From Burkholderia ambifaria AMMD (GTDB lineage Bacteria > Pseudomonadota > Gammaproteobacteria > Burkholderiales > Burkholderiaceae), in contig NC_008390.1 of NCBI RefSeq assembly GCF_000203915.1, positions 2,418,001 through 2,482,000 on the forward strand: a stretch of 64,000 bases of DNA, written 5' to 3'. This document shows, in pieces, positions 1 to 8,499 of this stretch (its first letter is position 1; every line of letters begins with the position of its first letter). The notes beneath the pieces are model-generated. The model was not told where the DNA came from. It did no database searches and worked only from the letters and a program-made list of their open reading frames with translations. The position numbers and the translations under genes were made by a program.

Positions 1-345
1 CAGATCGAACGCGACATCGACCACTTCTCGGTGATCGAGCACGATGGCGTGCTGTTCGGCTGCGCGGCGCTGTATCCGTACCAGCAGGAAAAGATCGGCG
101 AGATGGCGTGCCTGACGGTCGCGCCGGAAGCGCAGGGCTCGGGCGACGGCGAACGCCTGCTCAAGCGCATCGAGCAGCGCGCCCGCGCGCGCGGCCTCAC
201 GCATATCTTCGTGCTCACGACGCGCACCGAGCACTGGTTCCTCAAGCGCGGCTTCGTCAAGGTCAGCGTCGACGACCTGCCGGAAGACCGCCGCAAACTC
301 TATAACTGGCAGCGCAAGTCGCTCGTGCTGATGAAGCAGCTCTGA
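1..345 (+). CDS. argA: Amino-acid N-acetyltransferase (N-acetylglutamate synthase), C-terminal part
   Basis: The reading frame is open from the first base, so the gene begins upstream of the window and only the last 114 residues are present. They form the C-terminal GNAT domain: a beta strand ending in a [15 protein letters not shown] acetyl-CoA pyrophosphate loop, and a C-terminal region with [11 protein letters not shown], which is typical of ArgA. The family makes N-acetylglutamate from glutamate and acetyl-CoA, the first step of arginine synthesis, in the cytoplasm. The N-terminal amino-acid-kinase-like regulatory domain would lie outside the window. It is followed after 49 bases by yggX on the same strand, a neighbour pair I remember as common in Burkholderia. 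Identification rests on motif recognition only. Confidence 0.87.
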
Positions 346-394
346 GCGCAGGCACGACTGCCCTCCCCCAGTCCGATTACAGGAGAAGTACACG

Positions 395-670
395 ATGGCT
401 CGAATGATTCAATGCGCGAAGCTCGGCAAGGAAGCCGAGGCTCTCGATTTCCCGCCGCTGCCGGGCGAACTCGGCAAGCGCATTTACGAAAGCGTGTCGA
501 AGGAAGCGTGGCAAGGCTGGCTCAAGCAGCAGACGATGCTGATCAACGAGAACCGCCTGAACATGGCCGACCCGCGCGCGCGCCAGTACCTGATGAAGCA
601 GACCGAGAAGTACTTCTTCGGCGACGGCGCGGACCAGGCGTCCGGCTTCGTGCCGCCGACGGAAGGCTGA
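395..670 (+). CDS. yggX: Iron-sulfur/oxidative damage protection protein YggX
   Basis: This 91-residue protein matches the usual length and sequence of YggX: an N-terminal [17 protein letters not shown] segment with the conserved Cys7, and a central [17 protein letters not shown] helix. YggX-family proteins are small cytoplasmic factors linked to Fe(II) trafficking and protection of iron-sulfur clusters from oxidants. The start is supported by the SD AGGAGA about eight bases upstream. It lies directly behind argA and is followed by a strong terminator, so it probably ends that transcript. Confidence 0.93.
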
Positions 671-723
671 GTATCGCGGATCGCGCGGGCCGGCTGTAGC
701 GGCCTCGTGGAAGCAACGCAACG

Positions 724-760
724 CAAACGGCACCGTGCATCGCACGGTGCCGTTTGTTTT
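724..760 (+). terminator. Rho-independent terminator after yggX
   Basis: A 14-bp perfect stem (725-738 pairing with 742-755, core GGCACCGTGC/GCACGGTGCC) with a 3-base loop runs into a T-rich tract. It closes the argA-yggX transcript and could also serve the opposite strand. Confidence 0.9.
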
Positions 761-827
761 TGGGGGCGGGCAAATCGAGCCGATGCGAATCGGCCCGGCG
801 CGTTCGATGCCGCCAGGTCAGGTCAGG

Positions 828-2273
828 TCAGGTCGCGCCGGCCTGCCCCGCCGGTTTCAACGTGCCGCGCTCGTCCGGTTGCGCGGACGCGCCGGCCGCA
901 GCCGCAGCGTCGGCGCTTGTGCTTGCGCTCGCGCTTGCGGTGCCCCATTCGGCCGCATCGCTGCGCTCGGCGCTCGACAGCTCATCCGCACGGTAGCCGG
1001 TGCGATTGAGCAGCGCGAGCATGCAGGCGAGCGACACGAGCGCATACAACCCCGACGCGATCGCGACGCCGACGATGCTGCCGGTCGCGTTCAGGATCGC
1101 CTGCGCGAGCACCGGCGTGCCGCCGCCGACGACGAGCGCGCTCAACTGATACGCGAGCGACAGGCCCGTATAGCGGATGTTGGCCGGAAACACGCGCGCG
1201 AGCACGCCGCCGACCGCACCGTAGAACATCGCCGACGGGATCGTCGAGATGCACATCCCCACGACGGCGACCCAGTACGAGCGCGTCGCGAGCGCATGGA
1301 ACATCACCGGCATCAGCACGATCTCCGGAATCAGGATCCAGCACATCGCGCGGCGCATGTCGATCTTCGACACGAACCACGCGCCGATCGGCTGCATCAG
1401 GAACTGCACGACGAGCGAGATCGACAGGATGCCGAGGAACGTGCCCTGCGCGTAGCCGAGCTCCTTGGTCGCCCATGACAGCGCGAACGTGCTGCGGAAA
1501 TACGTGACGTTGATCACCGGCAGCGTGCCGGCCGCGAGCAGCACGACGGGCCAGTGGTCGCGCACGACGTCGCGCAGCGGCAGCTTCACCGTCCGCTTGC
1601 GTGCGAGCACGCGCTGCATGTCGAGCGATTCCTCGAGCCGCAGCCGGATCACCATCCCGATGATCACGAGCACCGCCGACAGCAGGAACGGAATGCGCCA
1701 GCCCCACATCAGGAACGACGGCGTCGGCAACGCGCTCAACGCGAAGAACGCGATCGTCGCGAGCAGGTTGCCGGTGGGCGAGCCCTGCTGCGCGAAGGCC
1801 GCATACAGGATGCTGCGATGCTTCGGCGCGTTCTCGCTCGCGATCAGCACCGCCCCGCCCCACTCGCCGCCGACCGCGATGCCCTGCAGCACGCGCAGCA
1901 CGACGAGGCCCGCGGGCGCCCACACGCCGATCGACGCATAGCCGGGCAACAGGCCGATGCCGGTCGTGGCAAGCCCCATCATGATCAGCGTGATCACGAG
2001 CGCGGTCTTGCGGCCGACGCGATCGCCGAGATGCCCGAACACGATCCCGCCGAGCGGCCGCGCAGCGAAACCGGCCCAGAACGTGACGAACGCGAGCAGC
2101 GTCGCGACGCCGGGATCCATCGTGCTGGAAAAGAACACCTTGCCGAACACGAGCGCGGCGGCGGTGCCGTAGATGTAGAAGTCGTACCACTCGATCGTGG
2201 TGCCGACGAAGGCCGCGAGGGCGGCGCGGCCGGGCCTTGGCGGCACGGCTGACGGGGATTGCGGACGGCTCAT
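828..2273 (-). CDS. MFS transporter, metabolite:H+ symporter (MHS) family
   Basis: A 481-residue inner-membrane carrier with twelve predicted hydrophobic segments. MHS-family marks are FVGTTIEWYDFYIYG in the first helix, the GDRVGRKTALV loop between helices 2 and 3, and RVLQGIAVGGEWGGA in helix 4, all typical of the shikimate, citrate and alpha-ketoglutarate carriers. An in-frame ATG lies 12 bases upstream at 2285, but GGAG at 2280-2283 is placed correctly for the ATG at 2273, so I chose 2273. The C terminus has an Ala/Ser-rich tail. It lies 87 bases behind the CoA-transferase gene and probably imports the carboxylic acid that the two upstream enzymes degrade. The substrate cannot be read from sequence. 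Confidence 0.88.
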   Translation of the reverse strand: MSRPQSPSAVPPRPGRAALAAFVGTTIEWYDFYIYGTAAALVFGKVFFSSTMDPGVATLLAFVTFWAGFAARPLGGIVFGHLGDRVGRKTALVITLIMMGLATTGIGLLPGYASIGVWAPAGLVVLRVLQGIAVGGEWGGAVLIASENAPKHRSILYAAFAQQGSPTGNLLATIAFFALSALPTPSFLMWGWRIPFLLSAVLVIIGMVIRLRLEESLDMQRVLARKRTVKLPLRDVVRDHWPVVLLAAGTLPVINVTYFRSTFALSWATKELGYAQGTFLGILSISLVVQFLMQPIGAWFVSKIDMRRAMCWILIPEIVLMPVMFHALATRSYWVAVVGMCISTIPSAMFYGAVGGVLARVFPANIRYTGLSLAYQLSALVVGGGTPVLAQAILNATGSIVGVAIASGLYALVSLACMLALLNRTGYRADELSSAERSDAAEWGTASASASTSADAAAAAGASAQPDERGTLKPAGQAGAT

Positions 2274-2360
2274 CGATGTCTCCATGTTCGTGATCGGCGG
2301 CGCGACTGTCGCGCGCCTTGCCGGATGGCCGGCCTTGCGCCGCCGGCTGGCGGTGTTGCT

Positions 2361-3665
2361 TTACGGCTTTGCGTTCTGCTGCTTTGCGTTCCGCTTCCTC
2401 GGCCGCGGATGCCCACCCGCGTGCCTCGTCGGCCGGTCCGTCTCATCGGGCGCGACTTTCAGCACGCCGGCGTCGAGCAGTTGCCGCAGGAGCGCGGGAT
2501 CGACGCCGAGGCGATCGAGCACCGCGCGCGTGTCGCGGCCGAGCGCCGGTGGCGGCGTGCGATAGGTTGCGGGCGTGCGCGACAGCTTCACCGGCGATGC
2601 GGTGCCGCGATACGCGCCGATCTCGACGAACAGCTCGCGGTGCAGCGCATGCGGGTCGCGCGCGACATCGGCGACCGTGCGCACCGGCCCGCACGGCACG
2701 CCCGCCGCCATCAGGTCGCGCGCGAGCGGCTCGCACGGATGGGCGGCGAGCCGCGCCTCGAGCTCGGCCTTCAGCTCGGGGCGGTGCGCGCAGCGGCTGC
2801 GGTTGTCGACGAAGCGCGGATCGCCGGCGAGCGCCGGCGCGCCGAGATGCGCGACGAGCCGTGCGAACTGCCGGTCGTTGCCGACGGCGAGGAAGATCGG
2901 CACCGTCGCCGTGCGGTAGCTGTCGTACGGCGCGATGTTCGGATGCGCGTTGCCGCTGCGCTCCGGCACGCGCCCCGAGCCGAAGAAGTTCGGCAGGTGC
3001 GGATGCAGCAGCGACACGCCGCAGTCGTACAGCGCGATGTCGATCGACTGGCCCTGCCCGCTCTTCTCGCGCTCCGCGAGCGCGAGCAGGATGCCGGCCA
3101 GCGCGTTGAGCCCCGTGACCATGTCGACGATCGGCAACCCGATGCGCATCGCGTCGCCGTCGCGCTCGCCGTTGACGCTCATCAGGCCGGCCATCGCCTG
3201 GATCACCGCGTCGTAGCCGGGCAGCCCGCCGAGCGGACCGTCTTCGCCGAAGCCGGTCACCGCGCAGTGGATCAGGCGCGGGAAGCGCGGCCGCAGATCG
3301 CGCGCGTAGTCCATCCCCCAGCGCGCGAGCGTGCCGGGCTTGAAGTTCTCGACGAGCACGTCGGCGTCGTCGAGCAGACGCCACAGGATCGCGCGCCCTT
3401 CGTCGCGCGACAGATCGAGCGCGAGCCCTTCCTTGTTGCGGTTCACGCCCATGAAATACCACGCGGTGTCGCCGAGGAACGGCGGCCCCCAGCCCCGCGT
3501 CTCGTCGCCGTCCGGCGGCTCGATCTTGATCACCGTCGCGCCGTGGTCGGCGAGCGCCTGCGTGCAGTACGGGCCGCCGAGCACACGGCTCAGGTCGACG
3601 ACCTTCAAGCCGTCCAGGGCGCCGCGTGTCGCTTTCGTCGGGTTAGTCACGTTCGTCACGTTCAT
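2361..3665 (-). CDS. CaiB/BaiF family CoA-transferase
   Basis: A 434-residue class III CoA-transferase. It begins with GALDGLKVVDLSRVLGGPY, followed by IKIEPPDGDETRGWGPP, and carries Asp152 in YDAVIQAMAGLM, the position of the Asp that forms the aspartyl-CoA intermediate in this family. The family moves CoA from an acyl-CoA donor to a carboxylic acid. Its ATG overlaps the stop codon of the acyl-CoA dehydrogenase gene (ATGA at 3662-3665), so the two are translationally coupled. The start was chosen for that overlap; the frame is open much further upstream, but only as a shadow of the neighbouring gene. It likely activates an imported acid as a CoA ester before dehydrogenation. The acid is unknown. 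Confidence 0.87.
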   Translation of the reverse strand: MNVTNVTNPTKATRGALDGLKVVDLSRVLGGPYCTQALADHGATVIKIEPPDGDETRGWGPPFLGDTAWYFMGVNRNKEGLALDLSRDEGRAILWRLLDDADVLVENFKPGTLARWGMDYARDLRPRFPRLIHCAVTGFGEDGPLGGLPGYDAVIQAMAGLMSVNGERDGDAMRIGLPIVDMVTGLNALAGILLALAEREKSGQGQSIDIALYDCGVSLLHPHLPNFFGSGRVPERSGNAHPNIAPYDSYRTATVPIFLAVGNDRQFARLVAHLGAPALAGDPRFVDNRSRCAHRPELKAELEARLAAHPCEPLARDLMAAGVPCGPVRTVADVARDPHALHRELFVEIGAYRGTASPVKLSRTPATYRTPPPALGRDTRAVLDRLGVDPALLRQLLDAGVLKVAPDETDRPTRHAGGHPRPRKRNAKQQNAKP

Positions 3666-5416
3666 CGTTCGACCTCCGGCAGCAGGTCGAGCGCCATGTC
3701 GAGCGGCACCGGCGTGCCGCGCACCAGCGCGTCGAACGCCATCGCCTCGTCGTCGCGCGACGCCGGCGCGAACGGGTCGACCGGCAGCAGCTTGTGACGC
3801 ACGATCAGGTGCGCGAGCGCGAGGCGCCGGTAATCGGGCGCGAGCCGCACGCCCTCGCACGCCATCAGCACGGCCGCGCTCGCGTAGTACAGCGCCGACG
3901 CGGCCTGCCGCACGCACGCGTCGTCGCCTGCCGCCGCAACCCGGGCGAGCGCATCGCAGGCGCGCGCGAGAATGCGCCGCAGCGCCGCGCGACTTGCGTC
4001 GGGCAGCGCCGCCGCGCCGAGCCGATCGCCGAGGAACGTGCGCAGCGCGTCCAGCGCCTGCTCGCGCTGCGCGGCACGCGCGACGTCGAGCGCGACGATG
4101 TTGCTGGTGCCTTCCCAGATCGAGCCGAGATGCGCGTCGCGCACAAGGCGCGCATCGCTCCATTCCTCGATGTAACCGGTGCCGCCGCGCACCTCCATCG
4201 CGTCGCCCGTCACGCGGCGCGCATCGCGGCACGCGCGGAACTTGATCAGCGGCGTCAGGATGCGCACGCAGCGCGCGGCCTGCTCGTCGCCCGCATCCGC
4301 CTCAGGCAGCAACAGCGCGATCTGCATGAACATCGCACGCGCGGCCTCGGCGGGCAGCAGCATCTTCATCAACTGGCGCTGCATCAGCGGCATCTCGATC
4401 AGCGTCCGGCCGAACGCCGTGCGGTGCGCGGCCACGTGCAGCGACTCGTTCAGCGCGCGCCGCATCAGCCCGGCCGCGCGCACGCCGTTCGACAGCCGCG
4501 ACATGTTGATCATGTCGGCCATCTGGTGAAAACCGCGGCCGATCTCGCCGATCAGGTAGGCCTGCGCGCCTTCGAGCGCGATCTCGCCGCTCGCCATCGA
4601 CCGGCTGCCGAGCTTGTCCTTCAGCCGCACGATCCCGTAGCGGTTGCGCGTGCCGTCCGGCAGCGTCTTCGGCAGCAGGAACAGCGCGAGCCCCTTGATG
4701 CCGTCCGGCGCGCCGTCGGGTCGCGCGAGCACCATCGCCAGATCGGCGTCGGCGTTCGAGCAGAACCACTTGTCGCCGTACAGGCGCCACACCGCTTCGC
4801 CCGACGTGTGCGTGTCGCGCACCGCGCGCGTCGCGATGCGTCCGACGTCGGAGCCGGCCGCCTGCTCGGTCATGAACATCGCGCCCTGGAACAGCGTGTC
4901 GAAATCGCGTGACGCGAGCCTCGGCAGGTAGTGCTCGACGAGCGCCGGTTCGCCGAAACGGCGCAGCGTGCGCGTGAGCGAGTCGGTCATGCTGACCGGG
5001 CAGCACAGCCCGAATTCCGCCTGCACGAACAGGAACGTCAGCGCGTACTTGACGAGCGGCGCCACCGCGTCGGGCTGGTGGCTCAGCGCCGCGAGCCCGA
5101 GTTCCGCATACGCGACGCGTTCGAGCGCGACATACGCGGGGTCCTTGTCGATCCGCTGCACGGCCTCGCCGCGCCGGTTGCGATGTTCGAGCACGGGCGG
5201 ATGCTTGTCCGCGCGCGACGCCCATTCGTCGAGCTCGCCCGACACGCGCGCGCCGAGTGCATGCAGTTGCGGTTCGAGTCGTGCGTATTGGGCGGCGCCG
5301 AGATGCAGCTTCAGCAATGCGCCGAGATCGGGATCGGCCGTGAAGAAATTGATGCCCCGGCTGTCGGGGATGTTGCCGGATGCGCCGGCGTCCGGCGTGC
5401 GAGCGGTGTCGTTCAT
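3662..5416 (-). CDS. Acyl-CoA dehydrogenase family protein, AidB/isovaleryl-CoA dehydrogenase-like
   Basis: A 584-residue flavoprotein, longer than ordinary acyl-CoA dehydrogenases (about 380-400) and close to the AidB-type length. FAD-domain motifs are FMTEQAAGSDVG in the middle domain, LKDKLGSRSMASGE, and the late EVRGGTGYIEEW followed by SIWEGTSNIVALD. An extra helical C-terminal region of about 130 residues follows the FAD core. It is the first gene of a three-gene operon with a CoA-transferase and an MFS carrier, divergent from a LysR regulator. It probably oxidises the CoA ester made by its partner. AidB-like proteins can also have other roles, so the exact reaction is open. Confidence 0.85.
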   Translation of the reverse strand: MNDTARTPDAGASGNIPDSRGINFFTADPDLGALLKLHLGAAQYARLEPQLHALGARVSGELDEWASRADKHPPVLEHRNRRGEAVQRIDKDPAYVALERVAYAELGLAALSHQPDAVAPLVKYALTFLFVQAEFGLCCPVSMTDSLTRTLRRFGEPALVEHYLPRLASRDFDTLFQGAMFMTEQAAGSDVGRIATRAVRDTHTSGEAVWRLYGDKWFCSNADADLAMVLARPDGAPDGIKGLALFLLPKTLPDGTRNRYGIVRLKDKLGSRSMASGEIALEGAQAYLIGEIGRGFHQMADMINMSRLSNGVRAAGLMRRALNESLHVAAHRTAFGRTLIEMPLMQRQLMKMLLPAEAARAMFMQIALLLPEADAGDEQAARCVRILTPLIKFRACRDARRVTGDAMEVRGGTGYIEEWSDARLVRDAHLGSIWEGTSNIVALDVARAAQREQALDALRTFLGDRLGAAALPDASRAALRRILARACDALARVAAAGDDACVRQAASALYYASAAVLMACEGVRLAPDYRRLALAHLIVRHKLLPVDPFAPASRDDEAMAFDALVRGTPVPLDMALDLLPEVER

Positions 5417-5588
5417 GCATGCGTCTCCATGGTGGCCCGGCTGCCGGCCGGCGCCCGCACCGTGGCGGCGCGGCGGCCGATGCCAGGCGTTACGCAGAGC
5501 CTAGGCGCGTGATCGATAAGCGTCCAATACAGGATTTGTCCGGTACGATAGACGGCACTTATCGATGCCGAAGCCGGGAGGAGACAGC
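5417..5588. promoter_or_regulatory. Divergent promoter region with a 9-bp inverted-repeat pair
   Basis: This is the shared control region of the LysR gene at 5589 and the acyl-CoA operon. ATCGATAAG at 5512-5520 and its exact reverse complement CTTATCGAT at 5558-5566 are separated by 37 bases. Two arms spread over 55 bases between divergent genes fit a LysR-type regulator binding as a tetramer at a recall and an activation site. The function is inferred from layout. Confidence 0.5.
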
Positions 5589-6491
5589 ATGGAACTGCGG
5601 CAGTTGCGCTACTTCGTGGCGGTCGCCGAGGAACTGCATTTCGGGCGCGCGGCGAAGCGCCTGTTCATCTCGCAGCCGGCGCTGAGCTTCGACATCCGCA
5701 AGTTCGAGGAAGCGCTCGGCGTGCAGCTCTTTTCACGCACCAACAAGACAGTGGCGCTGACCAACGCGGGCGCGGTGCTGCTCGGCGAAGCGCGCCGGCT
5801 GCTGCTGCAGGCGAGCGAGGCCGAGCGTCTCACGGTGCGCTCGGCGTCCGGTCTCGCGGGTCGCCTGCGGATCGGCTTCGTCCATTCGATGCTGTATCGC
5901 GGGCTGCCCGATGCGGTGCAGCGCTTCGAGGCCGACTATCCGGGCGTGGAAATCGTGCTGAGCGAGATGAACACGCACGCGCAGGTGCAGGCGGTCCAGC
6001 GCGGCCAGATCGATCTCGGTTACGCGCACTGGGGCCACTGCCCGCCCGAGGTCGAATCGACGCCCGTCTACACGGAACCGTTCGTGTGCTGCCTGCCGGC
6101 CGCGCATCCGCTCGCGCGGCGGCGGCAGGTCGCGCTCGCCGCGCTGGCCGCGGAACCGTTCATCCTGTTTCCGCGCGACGCGGCGCCGCACTATCACGAC
6201 CTGATCATCGCGCAATGCGTGAACGCGGGATTCAGCCCGCTGATCCGTCACGAGGCGCGGCTGTGGCAGACGATCCTGTCGATGATCGAGTTCGGGATGG
6301 GCATCGCGCTGGTGCCGCGCGTGCTGCAGCAGGTGAAGAGCGACCGGCTCGCGTTCCGGCCGCTGAAGGATGCGTCGCTCGAATCGCGCACGCTGGAACT
6401 GAAGCGCAGCGGCACCGCCGAACCGGTCGCGCTGCGCTTCGCCGACTACGTGCGCGCGTCGATCGACGCGCTGCCGGCGCTCGCGGGCTGA
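5589..6491 (+). CDS. LysR-family transcriptional regulator
   Basis: A 300-residue regulator of standard LysR length. The N terminus MELRQLRYFVAVAEELHFG, with KRLFISQPALSFDIRKFEE, is the winged helix-turn-helix. Residues from about 90 form the two-lobed periplasmic-binding-like effector domain. The ATG at 5589 was chosen over an upstream in-frame ATG because GGGAGGAGA lies immediately before it. It is divergent from the acyl-CoA dehydrogenase/CoA-transferase/MFS operon and most likely controls it in response to a pathway acid or CoA ester. The inverted repeat in the gap is its likely operator. Confidence 0.92.
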   Translation: MELRQLRYFVAVAEELHFGRAAKRLFISQPALSFDIRKFEEALGVQLFSRTNKTVALTNAGAVLLGEARRLLLQASEAERLTVRSASGLAGRLRIGFVHSMLYRGLPDAVQRFEADYPGVEIVLSEMNTHAQVQAVQRGQIDLGYAHWGHCPPEVESTPVYTEPFVCCLPAAHPLARRRQVALAALAAEPFILFPRDAAPHYHDLIIAQCVNAGFSPLIRHEARLWQTILSMIEFGMGIALVPRVLQQVKSDRLAFRPLKDASLESRTLELKRSGTAEPVALRFADYVRASIDALPALAG

Positions 6492-6501
6492 GCAGGCACC
6501 G

Positions 6502-6790
6502 CTACTTCGCGTCAGGTTGCAGCACTGGTTGCGCGCGCCGGTACCACACCGCGTACACGACCGACAGCGCGATCAGGAACGGAATGCCGAAGATCACCGT
6601 CATGTGGAATTCGGCGGTGAAGTAGTTCGTCACCATCACCGCGAGCATCAGCGCCGCGCCGAGCAGCGTCAGCAGCGGAAAGCCGCGCATCCGGAACGCC
6701 GGCGCCGGCAGGCCGAGCGCCGCGCGACGCCGCCGGAAGCAGTAGTCGATCTCGTCGAGCCGTCGACGGCCGGCTGATCGACTTGTGCAT
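6502..6790 (-). pseudogene. C-terminal remnant of an amino-acid permease (APC family)
   Basis: The minus-strand frame ending at 6502 encodes EIDYCFRRRRAALG, then AFRMRGFPLLTLLG, two hydrophobic segments and VYAVWYRRAQ. This matches the last two membrane helices and tail of a GABA/proline-type amino-acid permease. The first ten helices are missing. The open frame runs on to 6843, but that part lies over the tRNA-Val promoter and shows no permease similarity, so I end the remnant near 6790. It appears to be a deletion scar with no plausible function. Confidence 0.6.
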
Positions 6791-6817
6791 GCTCCTGAAA
6801 AAATTTGCAGAAAGGGC

Positions 6818-6846
6818 TTTACGAACCCCAAAAGCTCTGACATAAT
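6818..6846 (+). promoter_or_regulatory. Sigma-70 promoter of tRNA-Val
   Basis: TTTACG at 6818-6823 and CATAAT at 6841-6846 are separated by exactly 17 bases and end 12 bases before the tRNA. Position and spacing fit a strong housekeeping promoter. Confidence 0.7.
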
Positions 6847-6858
6847 TTCAGCTTCTTT

Positions 6859-6933
6859 GGGCGGTTAGCTCAGCGGTAGAGCACTGCCTTCACACGGCAG
6901 GGGTCACTGGTTCGATCCCAGTACCGCCCACCA
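6859..6933 (+). tRNA. tRNA-Val (anticodon CAC)
   Basis: A 75-base cloverleaf including encoded CCA. Acceptor arms GGGCGGT (6859-6865) and ACCGCCC (6923-6929) pair fully. The anticodon stem CTGCC/GGCAG encloses the loop TTCACAC with anticodon CAC at 6891-6893, reading GTG. The T-arm contains GGTTCGATCCC. It has its own promoter and terminator and so stands alone. Confidence 0.96.
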
Positions 6934-6941
6934 AAGAATTC

Positions 6942-6979
6942 AAGGGCCTGCGTCTCACGACGCAGGCCCTTTTCGTTTT
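6942..6979 (+). terminator. Rho-independent terminator of tRNA-Val
   Basis: A 13-bp perfect stem (6942-6954 with 6959-6971, core GGGCCTGCGTC) with loop TCAC is followed by a T-rich tract, nine bases after the tRNA 3' end. Confidence 0.9.
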
Positions 6980-7085
6980 GCGGTCGCTTTTCTGCGCCCC
7001 TCCTCTGCTGCCGAATGCTTCGGGCTCGCCCAGCGCGTTCACGAGTCGGCGCTTCGACGGCATCTGATCGAAGCGCCTCGACCGC

Positions 7086-8471
7086 TCACTTCACCCGCTC
7101 CGCCGTCGCATCAAACGCACGCCGCGCCTTGTCGACGATCTCGTCGACTTCCGCCTCCCGGATCACGAGCGGCGGCGACAGCAGCATCCGATCACCGGTC
7201 GCGCGCATGATCAGGTTGCCGTTGAAACAGAAGTCGCGGCAGATCGTGCCGATACCGACATCGGCGCCGAATCGCTCGCGCCGGCTCCGGTCACGCGCCA
7301 GCTGAACGCCCGCGACCAGCCCCGCTCCCGCGATCTCGCCGACGATCGGATGATCGCCGAGCGCTTCCCGCAGCCGGCGCTGGAAATACGGCCCGATGTC
7401 GCGCTTCACGCGCTCGACGATCCCTTCGTCGCGCAGCAACTTCAGGTTCGCGACCGCGACGGCTGCCGCCACCGGATGCCCCGAGTAGGTGAGGCCGTGA
7501 TTGAATTCGCCGTTGTCGATGATCGGGCGCGCGATGCGCTCGTGAATGCCGACCGCACCCATCGGCACATAACCCGACGTGAGGCCCTTGGCCATCGTGA
7601 TCAGGTCCGGCTCGAAGCCGAAGTGCTGGTGCGCGAACCATTCGCCGGTGCGCCCGAAGCCACCGATCACTTCGTCGGCGACGAGCAGGATGTCGTACTT
7701 GCGGCAGATCCGCTGGATTTCCGGCCAGTACGTCGACGGGGGGAAGATCACGCCGCCCGCGCCCTGGAACGGCTCGCCGATGAACGCGGCGACGTTCTCC
7801 GCACCGAGCTCGAGGATCTTCGCCTCGAGCTGCTGCGCGCGGGCGAGGCCGAACGCTTCGGGCGTCTCGCCGGCTTGCGCTTCGCCGAAGAAATACGGCT
7901 GGTCGATGTGCACGATGTGCTCGACCTTCGACGGCATCTGCTCGTGCATATAGCCCATGCCGCCGAGCGTGCCGCCCGCGATCGTCGAGCCGTGGTAACC
8001 GTTCTTGCGCGAGATCACGTATTTCTTCTGCGGCTTGCCCTGCACGCGCCAGTACTGATGCACGACGCGCAGCACGGTGTCGTTGCCTTCCGAGCCGCTG
8101 TTGCAATAGAAGAAGTGATTGAAGCCCGCGGGCGTGAGCTCGGCGAGCAGCGTCGACAGCTCGATCACCGGCGGGTGCGTGGTCTTGAAGAACGTGTTGT
8201 AGAACGGCAGTTCCTGCAGCTGGCGATACGCGGCGTCGGCGAGTTCCTTGCGGCCGTAGCCGACGTTTACGCACCAGAGGCCGGCCATTCCGTCGATCAC
8301 CTTGTTGCCGTCAGAGTCCCACAGGTAGACGCCGTCGGCCTTCACGATCACGCGGCTGCCCGCGCGATTGAGCGCGCCCATGTCCGAGAACGGGTGAATG
8401 TGGTGCGCGGCGTCGAGCGCGCGGTATTCGGCGGTCGAGTGCGGCGGGAAGGCTTCGTTTCGATCGGTCAT
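7086..8471 (-). CDS. spuC: Polyamine (putrescine):pyruvate aminotransferase, class III PLP enzyme
   Basis: A 461-residue class III aminotransferase in the SpuC group. Visible features are the substrate-entry segment HPFSDMGALNRAGSRVI, the PLP phosphate site CNSGSEGND (123-131), Asp266 in LLVADEVIGGFGRTGEW, and the Schiff-base lysine Lys295 in MAKGLTSGY. SpuC-type enzymes transaminate putrescine and related diamines to amino-aldehydes with pyruvate as acceptor. It is the last gene of a three-gene polyamine operon, 28 bases after the synthetase-like gene. Other omega-amino-acid substrates remain possible. A 10-bp stem without a T-run (7048-7077) follows it and may end the transcript. Confidence 0.85.
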   Translation of the reverse strand: MTDRNEAFPPHSTAEYRALDAAHHIHPFSDMGALNRAGSRVIVKADGVYLWDSDGNKVIDGMAGLWCVNVGYGRKELADAAYRQLQELPFYNTFFKTTHPPVIELSTLLAELTPAGFNHFFYCNSGSEGNDTVLRVVHQYWRVQGKPQKKYVISRKNGYHGSTIAGGTLGGMGYMHEQMPSKVEHIVHIDQPYFFGEAQAGETPEAFGLARAQQLEAKILELGAENVAAFIGEPFQGAGGVIFPPSTYWPEIQRICRKYDILLVADEVIGGFGRTGEWFAHQHFGFEPDLITMAKGLTSGYVPMGAVGIHERIARPIIDNGEFNHGLTYSGHPVAAAVAVANLKLLRDEGIVERVKRDIGPYFQRRLREALGDHPIVGEIAGAGLVAGVQLARDRSRRERFGADVGIGTICRDFCFNGNLIMRATGDRMLLSPPLVIREAEVDEIVDKARRAFDATAERVK

Positions 8472-8499
8472 GTTTCCTCCGTAAAACAGCGCCGCACAC

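Noticed and set aside
815..834. Four copies of AGGTC as a regulatory repeat
   Set aside because: A 20-base slip repeat that runs into the stop codon of the MFS gene; too short and badly placed to interpret.
2259..3797. Plus-strand frame of 512 residues opposite the CoA-transferase
   Set aside because: Arg-rich antisense reading of an identified gene.
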